From NCBI GenBank assembly GCA_037013495.1, contig CM072801.1:105097816-105161815 (forward strand): 64,000 bases of DNA, in the 5' to 3' direction. Under the pieces are notes generated by a model. It was not told the DNA's origin. It saw only the letters and a program-made list of their open reading frames with translations, and ran no database searches. A program made the translations under genes and the position numbers. Below, piece after piece: positions 1-11,755 of this stretch. Positions within the stretch are counted from its first letter, which is position 1; each line of letters starts with the position of its first letter. The stretch comes from Hippophae tibetana (taxonomy: Eukaryota; Streptophyta; Magnoliopsida; Rosales; Elaeagnaceae).

Positions 1-3000
1 TTTAGTAAATCTAATATATTAAGATAGATATTCTATTTTGGGCAACCAAGGCTTCGATACCAAATGATACGGACCTTTTATGCGGACCATTTTGGAAACC
101 ATGCACTCAAAGGAATGAGAAAGATTGAATTGCTAAGAACATGGTTAATATAATCAAATGTGAACAATTAAGAACACGATTAGAAAACCACGCAAAAATG
201 TGAGACCAAACTATTAGAGTCGGAAAGTAGTGTAAGCCATGGAATTTGGGTTCTAAAAAATGGAAAATTGAACTATTTTTTACTTTATGTTTTTGCAAAT
301 TGAAATGAGTTTAGATTTGATATTCTATAATAGTCGTTTTGATGTATGACTTAAAAGTTATAACGGTTTAAAGTTGGAACCTCAATTCATAATTTCTTTT
401 TTTTAAATTACGAATTCCAGAAATTTTGTTGTTATTTATTCAGGATCAAAGATTGGTTGAACGCCGAAAACAAAGAACATGAAAATTATACAGTGAATTA
501 AAAGAAAAGTACGAAATGAAATGCAAATAAGAAAATAATGACAACAAAAACAAAAGAAAACAAAAGACTTGTAGAAATAGTTGTTTCTTTAATTGTGGTT
601 TGGACAATAAGAATGCAAAAAACAATAAAATGGAAACCTTTAGTAAATCTAATATATTAAGATAGATATTCTATTTTGGGCAACCAAGGCTTCGATACCA
701 AATGATACGGATCTTTTATGCGTACCATTTTGGAAACCATGCACTCAAAGGAATGAGAAAGATTGAATTGCTAAGAACATGGTTAATATAATCAAATTTG
801 AACAATTAAGAACACGATTAGAAAACCACGCAAAAATGTGAGACCAAACTATTAGAGTCGGAATGTAGTGTAAGCGATGGAATTTGGGTTCTAAAAAGTG
901 GACAACTGAACTATTTTTGACTTTATGATTTTGCAAATTGAAATAAGTTTAGATTTGATATTTTATAATAGTCGTTTTGATGTATGACTTAAAAGTTATA
1001 ACCGTTTAAAGTTGGAACCTCAATACATAATTTATTTTTTTTAAATTACGAACTCCAGAAATTTTGTTGTTTTTTATTCAGGATCAAAGATTGGTTGAAC
1101 GCCGAAAACAAAGAACATGAAAATTATACAGTGAATTAAAAGAAAAGTACTAAATGAAATGCAAATAAGAAAATAATGACAACAAAATCTAAAGAAAACA
1201 AAAGACTTGTAGAAATAGTTGTTTCTTTAATTGTGATAAGGACCAAAAGAATGCAAAAAACAATAAAATGTAGAAATTTAGTAAAACTAATATATTAAGA
1301 TAGATATTCTATTTTGGGCAACCAAGGCTTCGATACCAAATGATACGGATCTTTTATGCGTACCATTTTGGAAACAATGAACTCAAAGGAATGAGAAAGA
1401 TTGAATTGCTAAGAACATGGTTAATATAATCAAATTTGAAAAATTAAGAACACGATTAGAAAACCACGAAAAAATGTGAGACCAAACTATTAGAGTCGGA
1501 ATGTAGTGTAAGCGATGGAATTTGGGTTCTAAAAAGTGGACAACTGAACTATTTTTGACTTTACGATTTTGCAAATTGAAATAAGTTTAGATTTGATATT
1601 TTATAATAGTCGTTTTGATGTATGACTTAAAAGTTATTACAGTTTAAAGTTAGAACCTCAATACATAATTTCTTTTTTTTAAATTACGAACTCCAGAAAT
1701 TTTGTTGTTTTTTATTCGGGATCAAAGATTGGTTGAACGCCGAAAACAAAGAAAAGGAAAATGATACATTGAATTAAAAGATAGGTACGAAATGAAATGC
1801 AAATAAGAAAATTATGACAACAAAATCTAAAGAAACCAAAAGACTTGTAGAAATAGTTGTTTCTTTAATTGTGATTTGGACCAAAAGAATGCAAAAAACA
1901 ATAAAATGGAAACCTTTAGTAAATCTAATATATTAAGATAGATATTCTATTTTGGGCAACCAAGGCTTCGATACCAAATGATACGGACCTTTTATGCGGA
2001 CCATTTTGGAAACCATGCACTCAAAGGAATGAGAAAGATTGAATTGCTAAGAACATGGTTAATATAATCAAATGTGAACAATTAAGAACACGATTAGAAA
2101 ACCACGCAAAAATGTGAGACCAAACTATTAGAGTGGGAAAGTAGTGTAAGCCATGGAATTTGGGTTCTAAAAAATGGAAAATTGAACTATTTTTTACTTT
2201 ATGTTTTTGCAAATTGAAATGAGTTTAGATTTGATATTTTATAATAGTCGTTTTGATGTATGACTTAAAAGTTATAACAGTTTAAAGTTGGAACCTCAAT
2301 TCATAATTTCTTTTTTTTAAATTACGAATTCGAGAAATTTTGTTGTTTTTTATTCAGGAGCAAAGATAGGTTGAACACCGAAAACAAAAAACATGAAAAT
2401 GATACAGTGAATTAAAAGAAAAGTTCGAAATGAAATGCAAATAAGAAAATAATGACAACAAAATAAAAAGAAAACAAAAGACTTGTAGAAATAGTTGTTT
2501 CTTTAATTGTGGTTGGGACCAAAAGAATGCAAAAAACAATAAAATGGAAACCTTTAGTAAATCTAATATATTAAGATAGATATTCTATTTTGGGCAACCA
2601 AGGCTTCGATACCAAATGATACGGACCTTTTATGCGGACCATTTTGGAAACCATGCACTCAAAGGAATGAGAAAGATTGAATTGCTAAGAACATGGTTAA
2701 TATAATCAAATGTGAACAATTAAGAACACGATTAGAAAACCACGCAAAAATGTGAGAGCAAACTATTAGAGTCGGAAAGTAGTGTAAGCCATGGAATTTG
2801 GGTTCTAAAAAATGGAAAATTGAACTATTTTTTACTTTATGTTTTTGCAAATTGAAATGAGTTTAGATTTGATATTCTATAATAGTCGTTTTGATGTATG
2901 ACTTAAAAGTTATAACAGTTTAAAGTTGGAACCTCAATTCATAATTTCTTTTTTTTAAATTACGAATTCCAGAAATTTTGTTGTTATTTATTCAGGATCA

Positions 3001-3821
3001 AAGATTGGTTGAACGCCGAAAACAAAGAACATGAAAATTATACAGTGAATTAAAAGAAAAGTACGAAATGAAATGCAAATAAGAAAATAATGACAACAAA
3101 AACAAAAGAAAACAAAAGACTTGTAGAAATAGTTGTTTCTTTAATTGTGGTTTGGACAATAAGAATGCAAAAAACAATAAAATGGAAACCTTTAGTAAAT
3201 CTAATATATTAAGATAGATATTCTATTTTGGGCAACCAAGGCTTCGATACCAAATGATACGGACCTTTTATGCGGACCATTTTGGAAACCATGCACTCAA
3301 AGGAATGAGAAAGATTGAATTGCTAAGAACATGGTTAATATAATCAAATGTGAACAATTAAGAACACGATTAGAAAACCACGCAAAAATGTGAGACCAAA
3401 CTATTAGAGTCGGAAAGTAGTGTAAGCCATGGAATTTGGGTTCTAAAAAATGGAAAATTGAACTATTTTTTACTTTATGTTTTTGCAAATTGAAATGAGT
3501 TTGGATTTGATCTTTTATAATAGTCGTTTTGATGTATGACTTAAAAGTTATAAAAGTTTCAAGTTGGAACCTCAATACATAATTTATTTATTTTAAAGTA
3601 CGAACTCCAGAAATTTTGTTGTTTTTTATTCAGGATCAAAGATTGGTTGAACGCCGAAAACAAAGAACATGAAAATGATACATTGAATTAAAATAAAAGT
3701 ACGAAATGAAATGCAAATAAGAAAATAATGACAACAAAATCTAAAGAAAACAAAAGACTTGTAGAAATAGTTGTTTCTTTAATTGTGATTTGGACCAAAA
3801 GAATGCAAAAAAAAATAAAAT

Positions 3822-4474
3822 GGAAACGTTTAGTAAATCTAAAATTCAAAAAATAGATATATTAAGAGAGATATACTATTTTGGGCAACCAAGGCTACGA
3901 TACCAAATGATAAGGATATTTTATGCGGACCATTTTGGAAACAATGAACTCAAAGGAATGAGAAAGATTGAATTGCTAAGAACATGGTTAATATAATCAA
4001 ATTTGAAAAATTAAGAACACGATTAGAAAACCACGAAAAAATGTGAGACCAAACTATTAGAGTCGGAATGTAGTGTAAGCGATGGAATTTGGGTTCTAAA
4101 AAGTGGACAACTAAACTATTTTTGACTTTATGATTTTGCAAATTGAAATAAGTTTAGATTTGATATTTTATAATAGTCGTTTTGATGTATGACTTAAAAG
4201 TTATTACAGTTTAAAGTTAGAACCTCAATACATAATTTCTTTTTTTTAAATTACGAACTCCAGAAATTTTGTTGTTTTTTATTCGGGATCAAAGATTGGT
4301 TGAACACCGAAAACAAAGAAAAGGAAAATGATACATTGAATTAAAAGATAGGTACGAAATGAAATGCAAATAAGAAAATTATGACAACAAAATCTAAAGA
4401 AACCAAAAGACTTGTAGAAATAGTTGTTTCTTTAATTGTGATAAGGACCAAAAGAATGCAAAAAACAATAAAAT
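3822..4474. repeat. Divergent 653-bp satellite monomer with 15-bp insertion
   Basis: This monomer is 15 bp longer than its neighbours. The extra bases lie near 3842-3856, just after gtaaatcta, and the following 60 bp carries several private substitutions (ggctacgatacc, ataaggatattt). Its second half matches the B-like monomer near 1383. It therefore looks like a patchwork of a diverged 5' part and a normal 3' part. Confidence 0.85.
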
Positions 4475-5113
4475 GGAGAAATTTAGTAAAACTAATATAT
4501 TAAGATAGATATTCTATTTTGGGCAACCAAGGCTTCGATACCAAATGATACGGATCTTTTATGCGTACCATTTTGGAAACCATGCACTCAAAGGAATGAG
4601 AAAGATTGAATTGCTAAGAACATGGTTAATATAATCAAATTTGAACAATTAAGAACACGATTAGAAAACCACGCAAAAATGTGAGACCAAACTATTAGAG
4701 TCGGAATGTAGTGTAAGCGATGGAATTTGGGTTCTAAAAAGTGGACAAATGAACTATTTTTGACTTTATGATTTTGCAAATTGAAATAAGTTTAGATTTG
4801 ATATTTTATAATAGTCGTTTTGATGTATGACTTAAAAGTTATTAGAGTTTAAAGTTAGAACCTCAATACATAATTTCTTTTTTTTAATTTACGAACTCCA
4901 GAAATTTTGTTGTTTTTTATTCGGGATCAAAGATTGGTTGAACGCCGAAAACAAAGAAAAGGAAAATGATACATTGAATTAAAAGATAGGTACGAAATGA
5001 AATGCAAATAAGAAAATTATGACAACAAAATCTAAAGAAACCAAAAGACTTGTAGAAATAGTTGTTTCTTTAATTGTGATTTGGACCAAAAGAATGCAAA
5101 AAACAATAAAATG

Positions 5114-5118
5114 GAAAC
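5114..5118. repeat. Target-site duplication GAAAC, left copy
   Basis: GAAAC directly precedes the TG terminus of the retrotransposon and is repeated at 20734-20738 directly after its CA terminus. Removing the element and one copy restores a continuous satellite monomer, so the element landed in a pre-existing array. Confidence 0.95.
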
Positions 5119-6523
5119 TGATGAACGAAAACCGGCATCGCCGATCTCCGCAAATACTTTGGTTTTAATATTTATAAAACTCTCGCAAGTGCACGAATCA
5201 TTTCGTAGAAAATGATAAGTATACTCCCAAGGTCGATCTAAGGAAGGAATGTATGTGGTTTTTAACTTATTATTCAATCTTTTAAAAACGAAATTAAATC
5301 CTAAACATCCTGTCACGATAGTTTGGTTTTTGTGTTCCTAATCTAATAACATAAAATAAAACATATATACAGATTAATTAAATATAATCTAAAATCATAA
5401 AAATAAACATAGATACAAATTCAATAAATAATTATCTAGAAATAAACATATATACGGATTCAATAAATGTTCATGCAAATTTTTATCATTTATATTAGCG
5501 GAGTATTTATGGATATAATAACTAAATTAATTATGCTTGCTCATATTAACAAGTTATTAAAGATATAAATTGACATTTTATTGATTCTCTCTTTTTTATA
5601 TAAATACCACCTTTGGTGGGGTTAGATATTCTTTGTTAACTAAACAAATCAATTAACACCTATGGGTGGGGTTGATAACTAATATGCTTAATTAAATTAA
5701 TTCCTTTTTCTAAGAGATTGAAAATGAACCATTTAAATGCCACCTTTGGTGGGGTTAGACAGTTTAAACTTTATTCAAGGTGTCCAAATTAAACCTAAGA
5801 ATTTAATTATCCGAGTACTAACTTTCAAGTTTTAAAACCACTATTGAAAACATGTTGTCAATACATTTTCACATAATAATTCTTATAAAAACTTTTGAAA
5901 TAGAGTTTCACTCTAACTACCGGGCGATTGTACCAACAAATAAAAGAGCACTACTCTAAATTAGACCGGATAACTAAACCTTAAAATCTAATTTTCATTT
6001 TTAAGTTTGTAATGAAAAATAATATATTTCTCTCTAACATTCTTAATATAAAATCTTGAATAAAAACAAAATCAATTCATTTTAGAAATTTTCGCCTATT
6101 TAATATTTCGCAAGCATAACAACGTCGTTATTACATCATATTTACTAAACAGCTAGCATAGTTAAATTTAACCACAGACAAGTTGAATATAACATGTAAG
6201 AATAAAGCATAAAAATAACTGTAAAGAAAATAAAATCCTTACAGAACTTCGACGCTATTCCCGTTGCTAGAAAACCTCCGAGCGGAATTTGCACTTCCAT
6301 ATATTGAATCAAAAATCTAAATTATTACAAAAACATTACAAGTTCTTCTCAAAAAGAGAAGAACACTAAACCTAAGAGAATTGAACTAAAAACTAAGAGA
6401 AAAACTAAGAAAAGCTTAGAAACTAAGAAAGAAACTAAGAGAAACTAAAAACTAAGAAATGAGAGAAAGAAAGAAGAGAGAAGTGAGTTTTGAAGGTGTG
6501 ATTTGAAGTGAATGGAAGGGGGG

Positions 6524-6531
6524 TATTTATA
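6524..6531 (-). promoter_or_regulatory. TATA box in the 3' LTR
   Basis: TATTTATA on the plus strand reads TATAAATA in the element sense. It lies downstream (element sense) of the TGACGTCA cluster and just before a C-run and a pyrimidine-rich tract. The same arrangement occurs in all three LTRs. In this LTR it would fire outward toward the left satellite arm. Confidence 0.75.
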
Positions 6532-6609
6532 GGTGAGGATGGAGAGAAAAAATGAGTAAAAAAATGTTAAAAAAATATTAAAAAATGTAAAAACGCGTAT
6601 TGGAATTGC

Positions 6610-6658
6610 TGATGTCATCAATGACGTCAGCATGACGTCACAGGGGCGGCTGCACGTG
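6610..6658 (-). promoter_or_regulatory. bZIP-type motif cluster in the 3' LTR
   Basis: TGATGTCA at 6610, TGACGTCA at 6622 and 6633, and CACGTG at 6653 sit within 49 bp. TGACG pairs resemble the plant as-1/C-box class and CACGTG is the G-box; both are bound by plant bZIP factors. The cluster is conserved in order and spacing in the other two LTRs. Confidence 0.65.
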
Positions 6659-6663
6659 AAAAA

Positions 6664-6882
6664 TGGGGCGAAAACGCGTTGGGCGCGCGGAGGGGGGCTG
6701 CTGGGGCGCTGCGCGCGCGCGCTGGGGCTGTCGCTGCGCGCAGCTCGGCGCGCGTGAACAGTGCCAGCGCGCTGCGCTGCGCGCAGCTTGGCATGCCAGC
6801 GCGCGCGGGCGCGCGCGGAATGGGCGTGCGCGGCTGGGCGCTGGGGCGCTGGGCTGCGCGCACCGCTGGGCTGCGGCGCGCA
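6664..6882. other. GC/CpG-rich island inside the 3' LTR U3
   Basis: About 220 bp is made almost entirely of G and C with many GCGC runs, in a strongly AT-rich LTR. Long open frames across it arise because stop codons need A and T; they are not genes. CpG dinucleotides are abundant and largely retained. Confidence 0.9.
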
Positions 6883-7180
6883 ATTTCCGTCTTTTTGACA
6901 TTTTTGACCTTTTCGACCCATTTCGTCCGATTTTTCCATGTTTGTTGACCTTTTCTCACTTATTTGTTGATATATTTGTGATGTATTGCTTCAAATATTC
7001 CTCTTTGAGTCTTTACATTGCGTTTTTAAGCCAAAATACCTGAAAAACAATAAAAATACCCGTGATTCCGAAAAAGACAAATTTATATAAATATATGATA
7101 AAACATATAAATATATGTATTTTTAATCAATTAAGGTACATAAAATCATGGTTATTTTAGTGCTTTTTGAGCACTCATCA

Positions 7181-7199
7181 CAACCCCCAACCAGCTTCT
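7181..7199 (-). other. Polypurine tract next to the 3' LTR
   Basis: In the element sense the bases directly before the 3' LTR read GAAGCTGGTTGGGGGTTG. A G-rich tract abutting the 3' LTR is the usual start of plus-strand DNA synthesis. The tract is not pure purine, so the exact RNase H-resistant primer is uncertain. Confidence 0.65.
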
Positions 7200-9037
7200 T
7201 GCTAGTCTCTTAGCAAGAGAAGCGATAAAAGCTAAAAATTAAACTATCCTAAATCACTTTCGTGGATTGAAACGGTTGCATTTAGCCTATGCAACAAGCC
7301 GTTAAACCCCTAGGTTGCTCTAGTGGACGAGTTTGAGTCTCGTGAGGGTTTTCAGTAATGATACCCACAAACATTGAACTAAATGTAAAGATAAAAACAA
7401 TCAAATCAAAAATTAAAATTACAACACAATCAAAAATTAATTTAAGAGTAAAAGAACACAACATATCACAAAAATATCTCATACTTTTTAATCTCTTTTA
7501 AGATCATAATTGAAATCTCAAGCATAAGTTATTTTAATCTCTTTAAACAATCATGATTTTATTATAATAATTAGTCGAAAATCATTTTCATATTTCATTT
7601 CAAAAATGTATCAATTTAATTTTACCCAATTTCAGTGTCATGAATCAGTATTCGCTTCGACTCTATTCCTCACAAGTCAATACTCTCAAAGCACTGAATC
7701 CTATGGGTTCAAACACTCATACTAATTTATATGCGAAAGAGTTGATGTATAGAAATGAACTAATATGTTCGCATATGTATAAAGAATAAAGGCTCAAAGT
7801 GTTATTTTAACATTGATCTCATGAAAGGAATCGAATGTATAAATTATAAAGATATCATATACAAAAATTATTTTCATGCATAAATCAAACTCATTAAGAA
7901 AGAATTTCAAGATATATGCTTTTACAAATGAAGAAATTGCAATGACTTTTTAGGGAATTACTTCCTATATCTTTCTTTTGTAATTAGCCTTTACTCACAA
8001 CTTTGTAGGCAATGTGGGTCATAGTATGTAGATGATACTATTTTTTATCTCTCTATTTTTTTTTATTTTTTTTTTCTGTGGATATTTTTCAATATATGTA
8101 TTTTTTTTAGAGAGTCAACCCATGTACAGATTGTACATTTTTTTGGATTTTGGTGAGTGGTTAATTTTGTGTCTTTTCTGTTTGATCTCGGTTTAGGTAA
8201 CCCCAGATATGTCTTTTTGTTTTTGTAGCAGTCATGCATGAATGAGATATAAGCATATACTATCAATTTCTACTCAAATCGTTTAATCTAAACGAAAAAT
8301 AATAATAAAAAATATATGATACTCTATTAAGATGAAAAAAATTCATACATTCAATGCTAATACCTATAGAGATCATCTAAACTTTTTGAATAAATAAGAA
8401 ATGTGTTTGGAGTAGAAAAAATATATATTTCACTCTGAATAAAAGAAATTAGGCTCAAATTATATCTCACAAGGGTAGTCTCCACTAAAACAAAATTCAT
8501 AAATACCGATTTTGGGTTTAATCTAATTTCCACATTTTATCAAGAAATACTAGTTATGACAAAAACTAACTAATTATCAAAAATAATTACACAATATTTC
8601 ATGATATGTTTTCAAAAATTAATCTAACAGTACCAAAGACTTAACTATTTACTTAAATTTGATTTAAAGAAATGATAAATTTTTGTGAGAATTTTTTTAT
8701 TTTTTTATTTTTATATATATAGCATGGTAACTTTTCACCACCCCCAACCTAGAACTTACATTGTCCTCAATGTAACAACTGCAAATTAAAGATAAAGAGA
8801 AAAGAGGAGAAAGATTACCTATTTCTTGAGAATGTGTAAGTAGTAATGAAGAAATGCAGGTGCATCCATCATATTCATCATTAAAGTGTATACAGACAGA
8901 TCGCTGTGAACTCTTAACATCTCAACAAATATTTTAGTTTTAACAAATTTAAAAATTATTCACATACAAGTAAACTAAAATAAACAATAAAATTAAGTAA
9001 ATAAAACAAATAACAATAAAAAAAAATTACCTAACAT
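7200..9037 (-). other. Non-coding 3' tail between integrase and polypurine tract
   Basis: About 1.8 kb of AT-rich sequence. Open frames are short (at most about 67 codons) and show no signal peptide, membrane segment or repeat of interest. Many Athila elements carry an env-like frame here; I see no trace of one. The only structured parts are the G-rich tract with a hairpin at 8736-8775 and the hairpin pair that begins at 9038. Confidence 0.75.
8736..8775 (-). other. Internal PPT-like G-tract with 8-bp hairpin
   Basis: In the element sense a perfect stem TTACATTG / CAATGTAA with loop AGGA (8756-8775) is followed a few bases later by GGTTGGGGGTGGTG (8736-8749). The G-tract closely resembles the polypurine tract at the 3' LTR. 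From memory, a comparable hairpin plus T/G-rich tract is frequent in Athila/Tat-type tails of plants. Function is unknown; a second plus-strand primer is one possibility. Confidence 0.6.
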
Positions 9038-9086
9038 GATGGGTTGCCTCCCATCCAGCGCTTAGTTTAACGTCTTAGCAAGACGT
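9038..9086 (-). other. Hairpin pair after integrase (trailer copy 2)
   Basis: In the element sense, first a stem ACGTCTT / AAGACGT with loop GCT (9070-9086), then a stem GATGGG / CCCATC with loop AGGCAA (9038-9055). It begins 12 bp after the stop codon of pol. A matching pair in the same order follows gag1 (16573-16622). Confidence 0.75.
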
Positions 9087-9098
9087 ATCTTTTTGGTG

Positions 9099-10358
9099 CT
9101 AAGGGTTACTCAGCCAAATGCAATCCATTTCAGCAATGTTGTTCGGTTCTTCCACATAAGGCTTGACACGATGGCCATTAACTTTGAACGTTTTTTGTGT
9201 CTTGGAGTCCAATAGTTCTACCACTCCATGTTCAGATACCTGAACTATTTTGAATGGTCCATCCCATCTTGATCTTAGCTTTCCTGGAAACAATCTCAAA
9301 CGAGAGTTAAATAAAAGAACTTTCATTCCAGGGTGAAAAGTTTTAGGAACTAGCCTCTTGTCATGATAGCGCTTAGTACGCTCCTTGTATAATTTGGCAT
9401 TCTCATAGGCTTCATTCCTAATTTCTTCCAACTCATGAAGCTGGAGTACTCGTTTTTCACCTGCTTTATCTAAATCCATGTTTAGCTCTTTAATTGCCCA
9501 ATAAGCCTTGTGTTCAAGTTCAACTGGAAGGTGGCACGCTTTCCCAAAGATTAACCGGTAAGGGCTCATCCCAATAGGTGTTTTGTAAGCGGTGCGGTAT
9601 GCCCATAAGGCATCATTTAACTTAAATGCCCAATCCTTCCTTGAAGGACGCACAGTGCGTTCCAGTATTCCCTTGATTTGCCTATTACTTACTTCCACTA
9701 ATCCGGAAGTTTGAGGATGATATGGAGTAGCTACCTTATGTGTGATGTTGTACTTGTTTAGTACTCCATCAAAGAGTTTGTTACAAAAATGGCTACCTCC
9801 ATCACTTATTATAGCTCTAGGCGTTCCGAACCTACTGAATATGAAATCTTTCAAGAATTTCACAACAACATTAGCATCATTGGTTTTGGTGGGGATAGCT
9901 TCTACCCACTTGGACACATAATCCACAGCAACCAAAATGTATTGAAAACCATTAGATGGGGGAAAAGGACCCATAAAGTCAATCCCCCATACGTCAAAGA
10001 GTTCAACAACTAAATTAGATGTCAAAGGCATTTCATCTCTTTTGCTTATGTTTCCTGTTCTTTGACATCTATCACATTGTGCACAAAACATATGAGCATC
10101 TTTAAAAAGAGTGGGCCAAAAGAATCCAGACTGTAATATCTTACGGGCTGTCTTTTCTCCTCCAAAATGACCCCCACAATGAAGTTCATGACAAAAAGTC
10201 AGAATGCTCTTATGTTCTTCTTCAGGTACACATCTCCGGATGACTTGATCTTGACCAATCTTGTATAAATAAGGGTCATCCCAGAAATAGTCCTTAATAG
10301 TTTTAAAAAACCTTTTCTTCTCCTGATATGAAGTGTTAGGTCGCTGATGAGTGCTCAA
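9099..10358 (-). CDS. pol: Integrase part of pol, cut off from RT by a solo LTR
   Basis: This is the C-terminal part of Pol, an integrase that would insert the cDNA into nuclear DNA. The frame is 419 codons, but roughly the first five come from the inserted LTR; host-derived coding starts at 10344. Visible parts are the HHCC zinc-binding domain (H60, H64, C95, C98) and the DD35E catalytic core (D127 in GIDFMG, D186 in SDGGSHF, E222 in SGLVEV, with exactly 35 residues between the last two). Near residues 365-369 is WDGPF, the GPF/Y module of the C-terminal domain. There is no chromodomain. The catalytic residues look intact. It has no start of its own; the Met at 10358 lies in the LTR and is accidental. 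After removing the LTR and one target copy the frame is continuous with RNase H. Next comes the hairpin pair at 9038-9086. Confidence 0.93.
   Translation of the reverse strand: MSTHQRPNTSYQEKKRFFKTIKDYFWDDPYLYKIGQDQVIRRCVPEEEHKSILTFCHELHCGGHFGGEKTARKILQSGFFWPTLFKDAHMFCAQCDRCQRTGNISKRDEMPLTSNLVVELFDVWGIDFMGPFPPSNGFQYILVAVDYVSKWVEAIPTKTNDANVVVKFLKDFIFSRFGTPRAIISDGGSHFCNKLFDGVLNKYNITHKVATPYHPQTSGLVEVSNRQIKGILERTVRPSRKDWAFKLNDALWAYRTAYKTPIGMSPYRLIFGKACHLPVELEHKAYWAIKELNMDLDKAGEKRVLQLHELEEIRNEAYENAKLYKERTKRYHDKRLVPKTFHPGMKVLLFNSRLRLFPGKLRSRWDGPFKIVQVSEHGVVELLDSKTQKTFKVNGHRVKPYVEEPNNIAEMDCIWLSNP
10340..10344. repeat. Target-site duplication GTCGC of the solo LTR, left copy
   Basis: GTCGC lies directly before TGATGAGTG and is repeated at 12397-12401 directly after the CA terminus. 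This shows that the nested LTR came from a complete transposition event. Confidence 0.95.
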
Positions 10359-10642
10359 AAAGCACTAAAATAACCATGATTTTATGTACTGTAATTGATT
10401 AAAAATACATATATTTATATGTTTTATCATATATTTATATAAATTTGTCTTTTTCGGAATCACGGGTATTTTTATTGTTTTTCAGGTATTTTGGCTTAAA
10501 AACGCAATATAAAGACTCAAAGAGGAATATTTGAAGCAATACATCACAAATATATCAATAAATAAGTGAGAAAAGGTCAACAAACATGGAAAAATCGGAC
10601 GAAATGGGTCGAAAAGGTCAAAAATGTCAAAAAGACGGAAAT

Positions 10643-10842
10643 CGCGCGTCGCAGCCCGGCCGTGCGCGCAGCCCAGCGCCCCAGCGCCCCATCCCGCGCG
10701 CGCCCGCGCGCGCTGGCATGCCCAGCTGCGCGCAACGCAGCGCGCTGGCACTGTTCACGCGCGCCGAGCTGCGCACAGCGACAGCCCCAGCGCGCGCGCG
10801 CAGCGCCCAGCAGCCGCCCATCCGCGCGCCCAACGCGTTTTC
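10643..10842. other. GC/CpG-rich island inside the solo LTR
   Basis: About 200 bp of G/C-dense, GCGC-rich sequence corresponding to the islands of the host LTRs but somewhat shorter, with internal rearrangements. Open frames across it on both strands reflect composition and are not genes. Confidence 0.9.
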
Positions 10843-10853
10843 GCCCCATTTTT

Positions 10854-10902
10854 CACGTGCAGCCGCCCCTGTGACGTCATGCTGACGTCATTGATGACAT
10901 CA
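10854..10902 (+). promoter_or_regulatory. bZIP-type motif cluster in the solo LTR
   Basis: CACGTG at 10854, TGACGTCA at 10872 and 10883, and TGACATCA at 10895 lie 78 bp or more upstream of the TATA box. The order and spacing are the same as in the host LTRs. Confidence 0.65.
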
Positions 10903-10980
10903 GCAAGTCCAATACGCGTTTTTACATTTTTTAATATTTTTTTAACATTTTTTTACTCATTTTTTCTCTCCATCCTCACC

Positions 10981-10988
10981 TATAAATA
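10981..10988 (+). promoter_or_regulatory. TATA box in the solo LTR
   Basis: TATAAATA is followed by a C-run and a pyrimidine-rich tract, matching the TATA positions of the host LTRs. If active it would start a plus-strand transcript antisense to RT and both gag frames. Confidence 0.75.
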
Positions 10989-11034
10989 CCCCCCTTCCAT
11001 TCACTTCAAATCACACCTTCAAAACTCACTTCTC

Positions 11035-11165
11035 TCTTCTTTCTTTCTCTCATTTCTTAGTTTTTAGTTTCTCTTAGTTTCTTTCTAAGTTTCTAAGCTT
11101 TTCTTAGTTTTTTCTCTTAGTTTTTAGTTCAATTCTCTTAGGTTTAGTGTTCTTCTCTTTTTGAG
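11035..11165 (+). repeat. Pyrimidine-rich degenerate CTTAGTTT repeat in the LTR leader
   Basis: Many variants of CTTAGTTT and TTTCTAAG follow one another downstream of the TATA box. The same tract lies near 6357-6480 and 19917-20045 in the host LTRs. It would form the start of the transcript leader and resembles the pyrimidine patches near plant start sites. No coding potential. Confidence 0.65.
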
Positions 11166-11755
11166 AGGAACTTGTAATGTTTTTGTAATAATTTAGATTT
11201 TTGATTCAATATATGGAAGTGCAAATTCCGCTCGGAGGTTTTCTAGCTACGGGAATAGCGTCAAAGTTCTGTAAGGATTTTATTTTCTTTACAGTTATTT
11301 TTATGCTTTATTCTTACATGTTATATTCAACTTGTCTGTGGTTAAATTTAACTATGCTAGCTGTTTAGTAAATATGATGTAATAACGACGTTGTTATGCT
11401 TGCGAAATATTAAATAGGTGAAAATTTCTAAAATGAATTGATTTTGTTTTTATTCAAGATTTTATATTAAGAATGTTAGAGAGAAATATATTATTTTTCA
11501 TTACAAACTTAAAAATGAAAATTAGATTTTAAGGTTTAGTTATCCGGTCTAATTTAGAGTAGTGCTCTTTTATTTGTTGGTACAATCGCCCGGTAGTTAG
11601 AGTGAAACTCTATTTCAAAAGTTTTTATAAGAATTATTATGTGAAAATGTATTGACAACATGTTTTCAATAGTGGTTTTAAAACTTGAAAGTTAGTACTC
11701 GGATAATTAAATTCTTAGGTTTAATTTGGACACCTTGAATAAAGTTTAAACTGTC

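Larger units (their letters stand above)
1..5118. repeat. Satellite array, left arm (638-bp monomers)
   Basis: About eight head-to-tail copies of an AT-rich monomer. Recurring anchors (for example the stretch reading caaaggaatgagaaagattg) fall at exact 638-bp steps, except for one 653-bp monomer. Classes A (with ttttttactttatgttt) and B (with tttttgactttatgatt) are present. Class C, marked by ttacacttcgg and common in the right arm, is absent. Monomers 1 and 5 share private variants such as tttggacaataag, a 2552-bp (four-monomer) offset. The array enters from outside the window and is cut at 5118 by the retrotransposon. I recognise no known satellite family and no gene. Confidence 0.97.
5119..7180 (-). 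repeat. 3' LTR of the Athila-type element (2062 bp)
   Basis: It starts TGATGAACG and ends CACTCATCA on the plus strand. Because the element is on the minus strand, this is its 3' LTR. It matches 18682-20733 almost base for base. By eye the differences include an 11-bp AT-tract difference near 6560, one base in a G-run before the TATA box, single changes near 5551 and 6344, and several changes inside the GC-rich island. By position it would carry the poly(A) site; I cannot point to it. Confidence 0.95.

Noticed and set aside
6445-7043. Overlapping open frames of 87-164 codons, rich in Ala, Arg and Pro, in the LTR GC islands (also near 10482-11067 and 20090-20596)
   Set aside because: All frames are open on both strands because the sequence is nearly free of A and T. 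Composition artefact inside an LTR.
7282-8266. Frames of 66-67 codons in the 3' tail as remnants of an env-like gene
   Set aside because: Too short, low complexity, no signal peptide or membrane segment, and no continuation in other frames.
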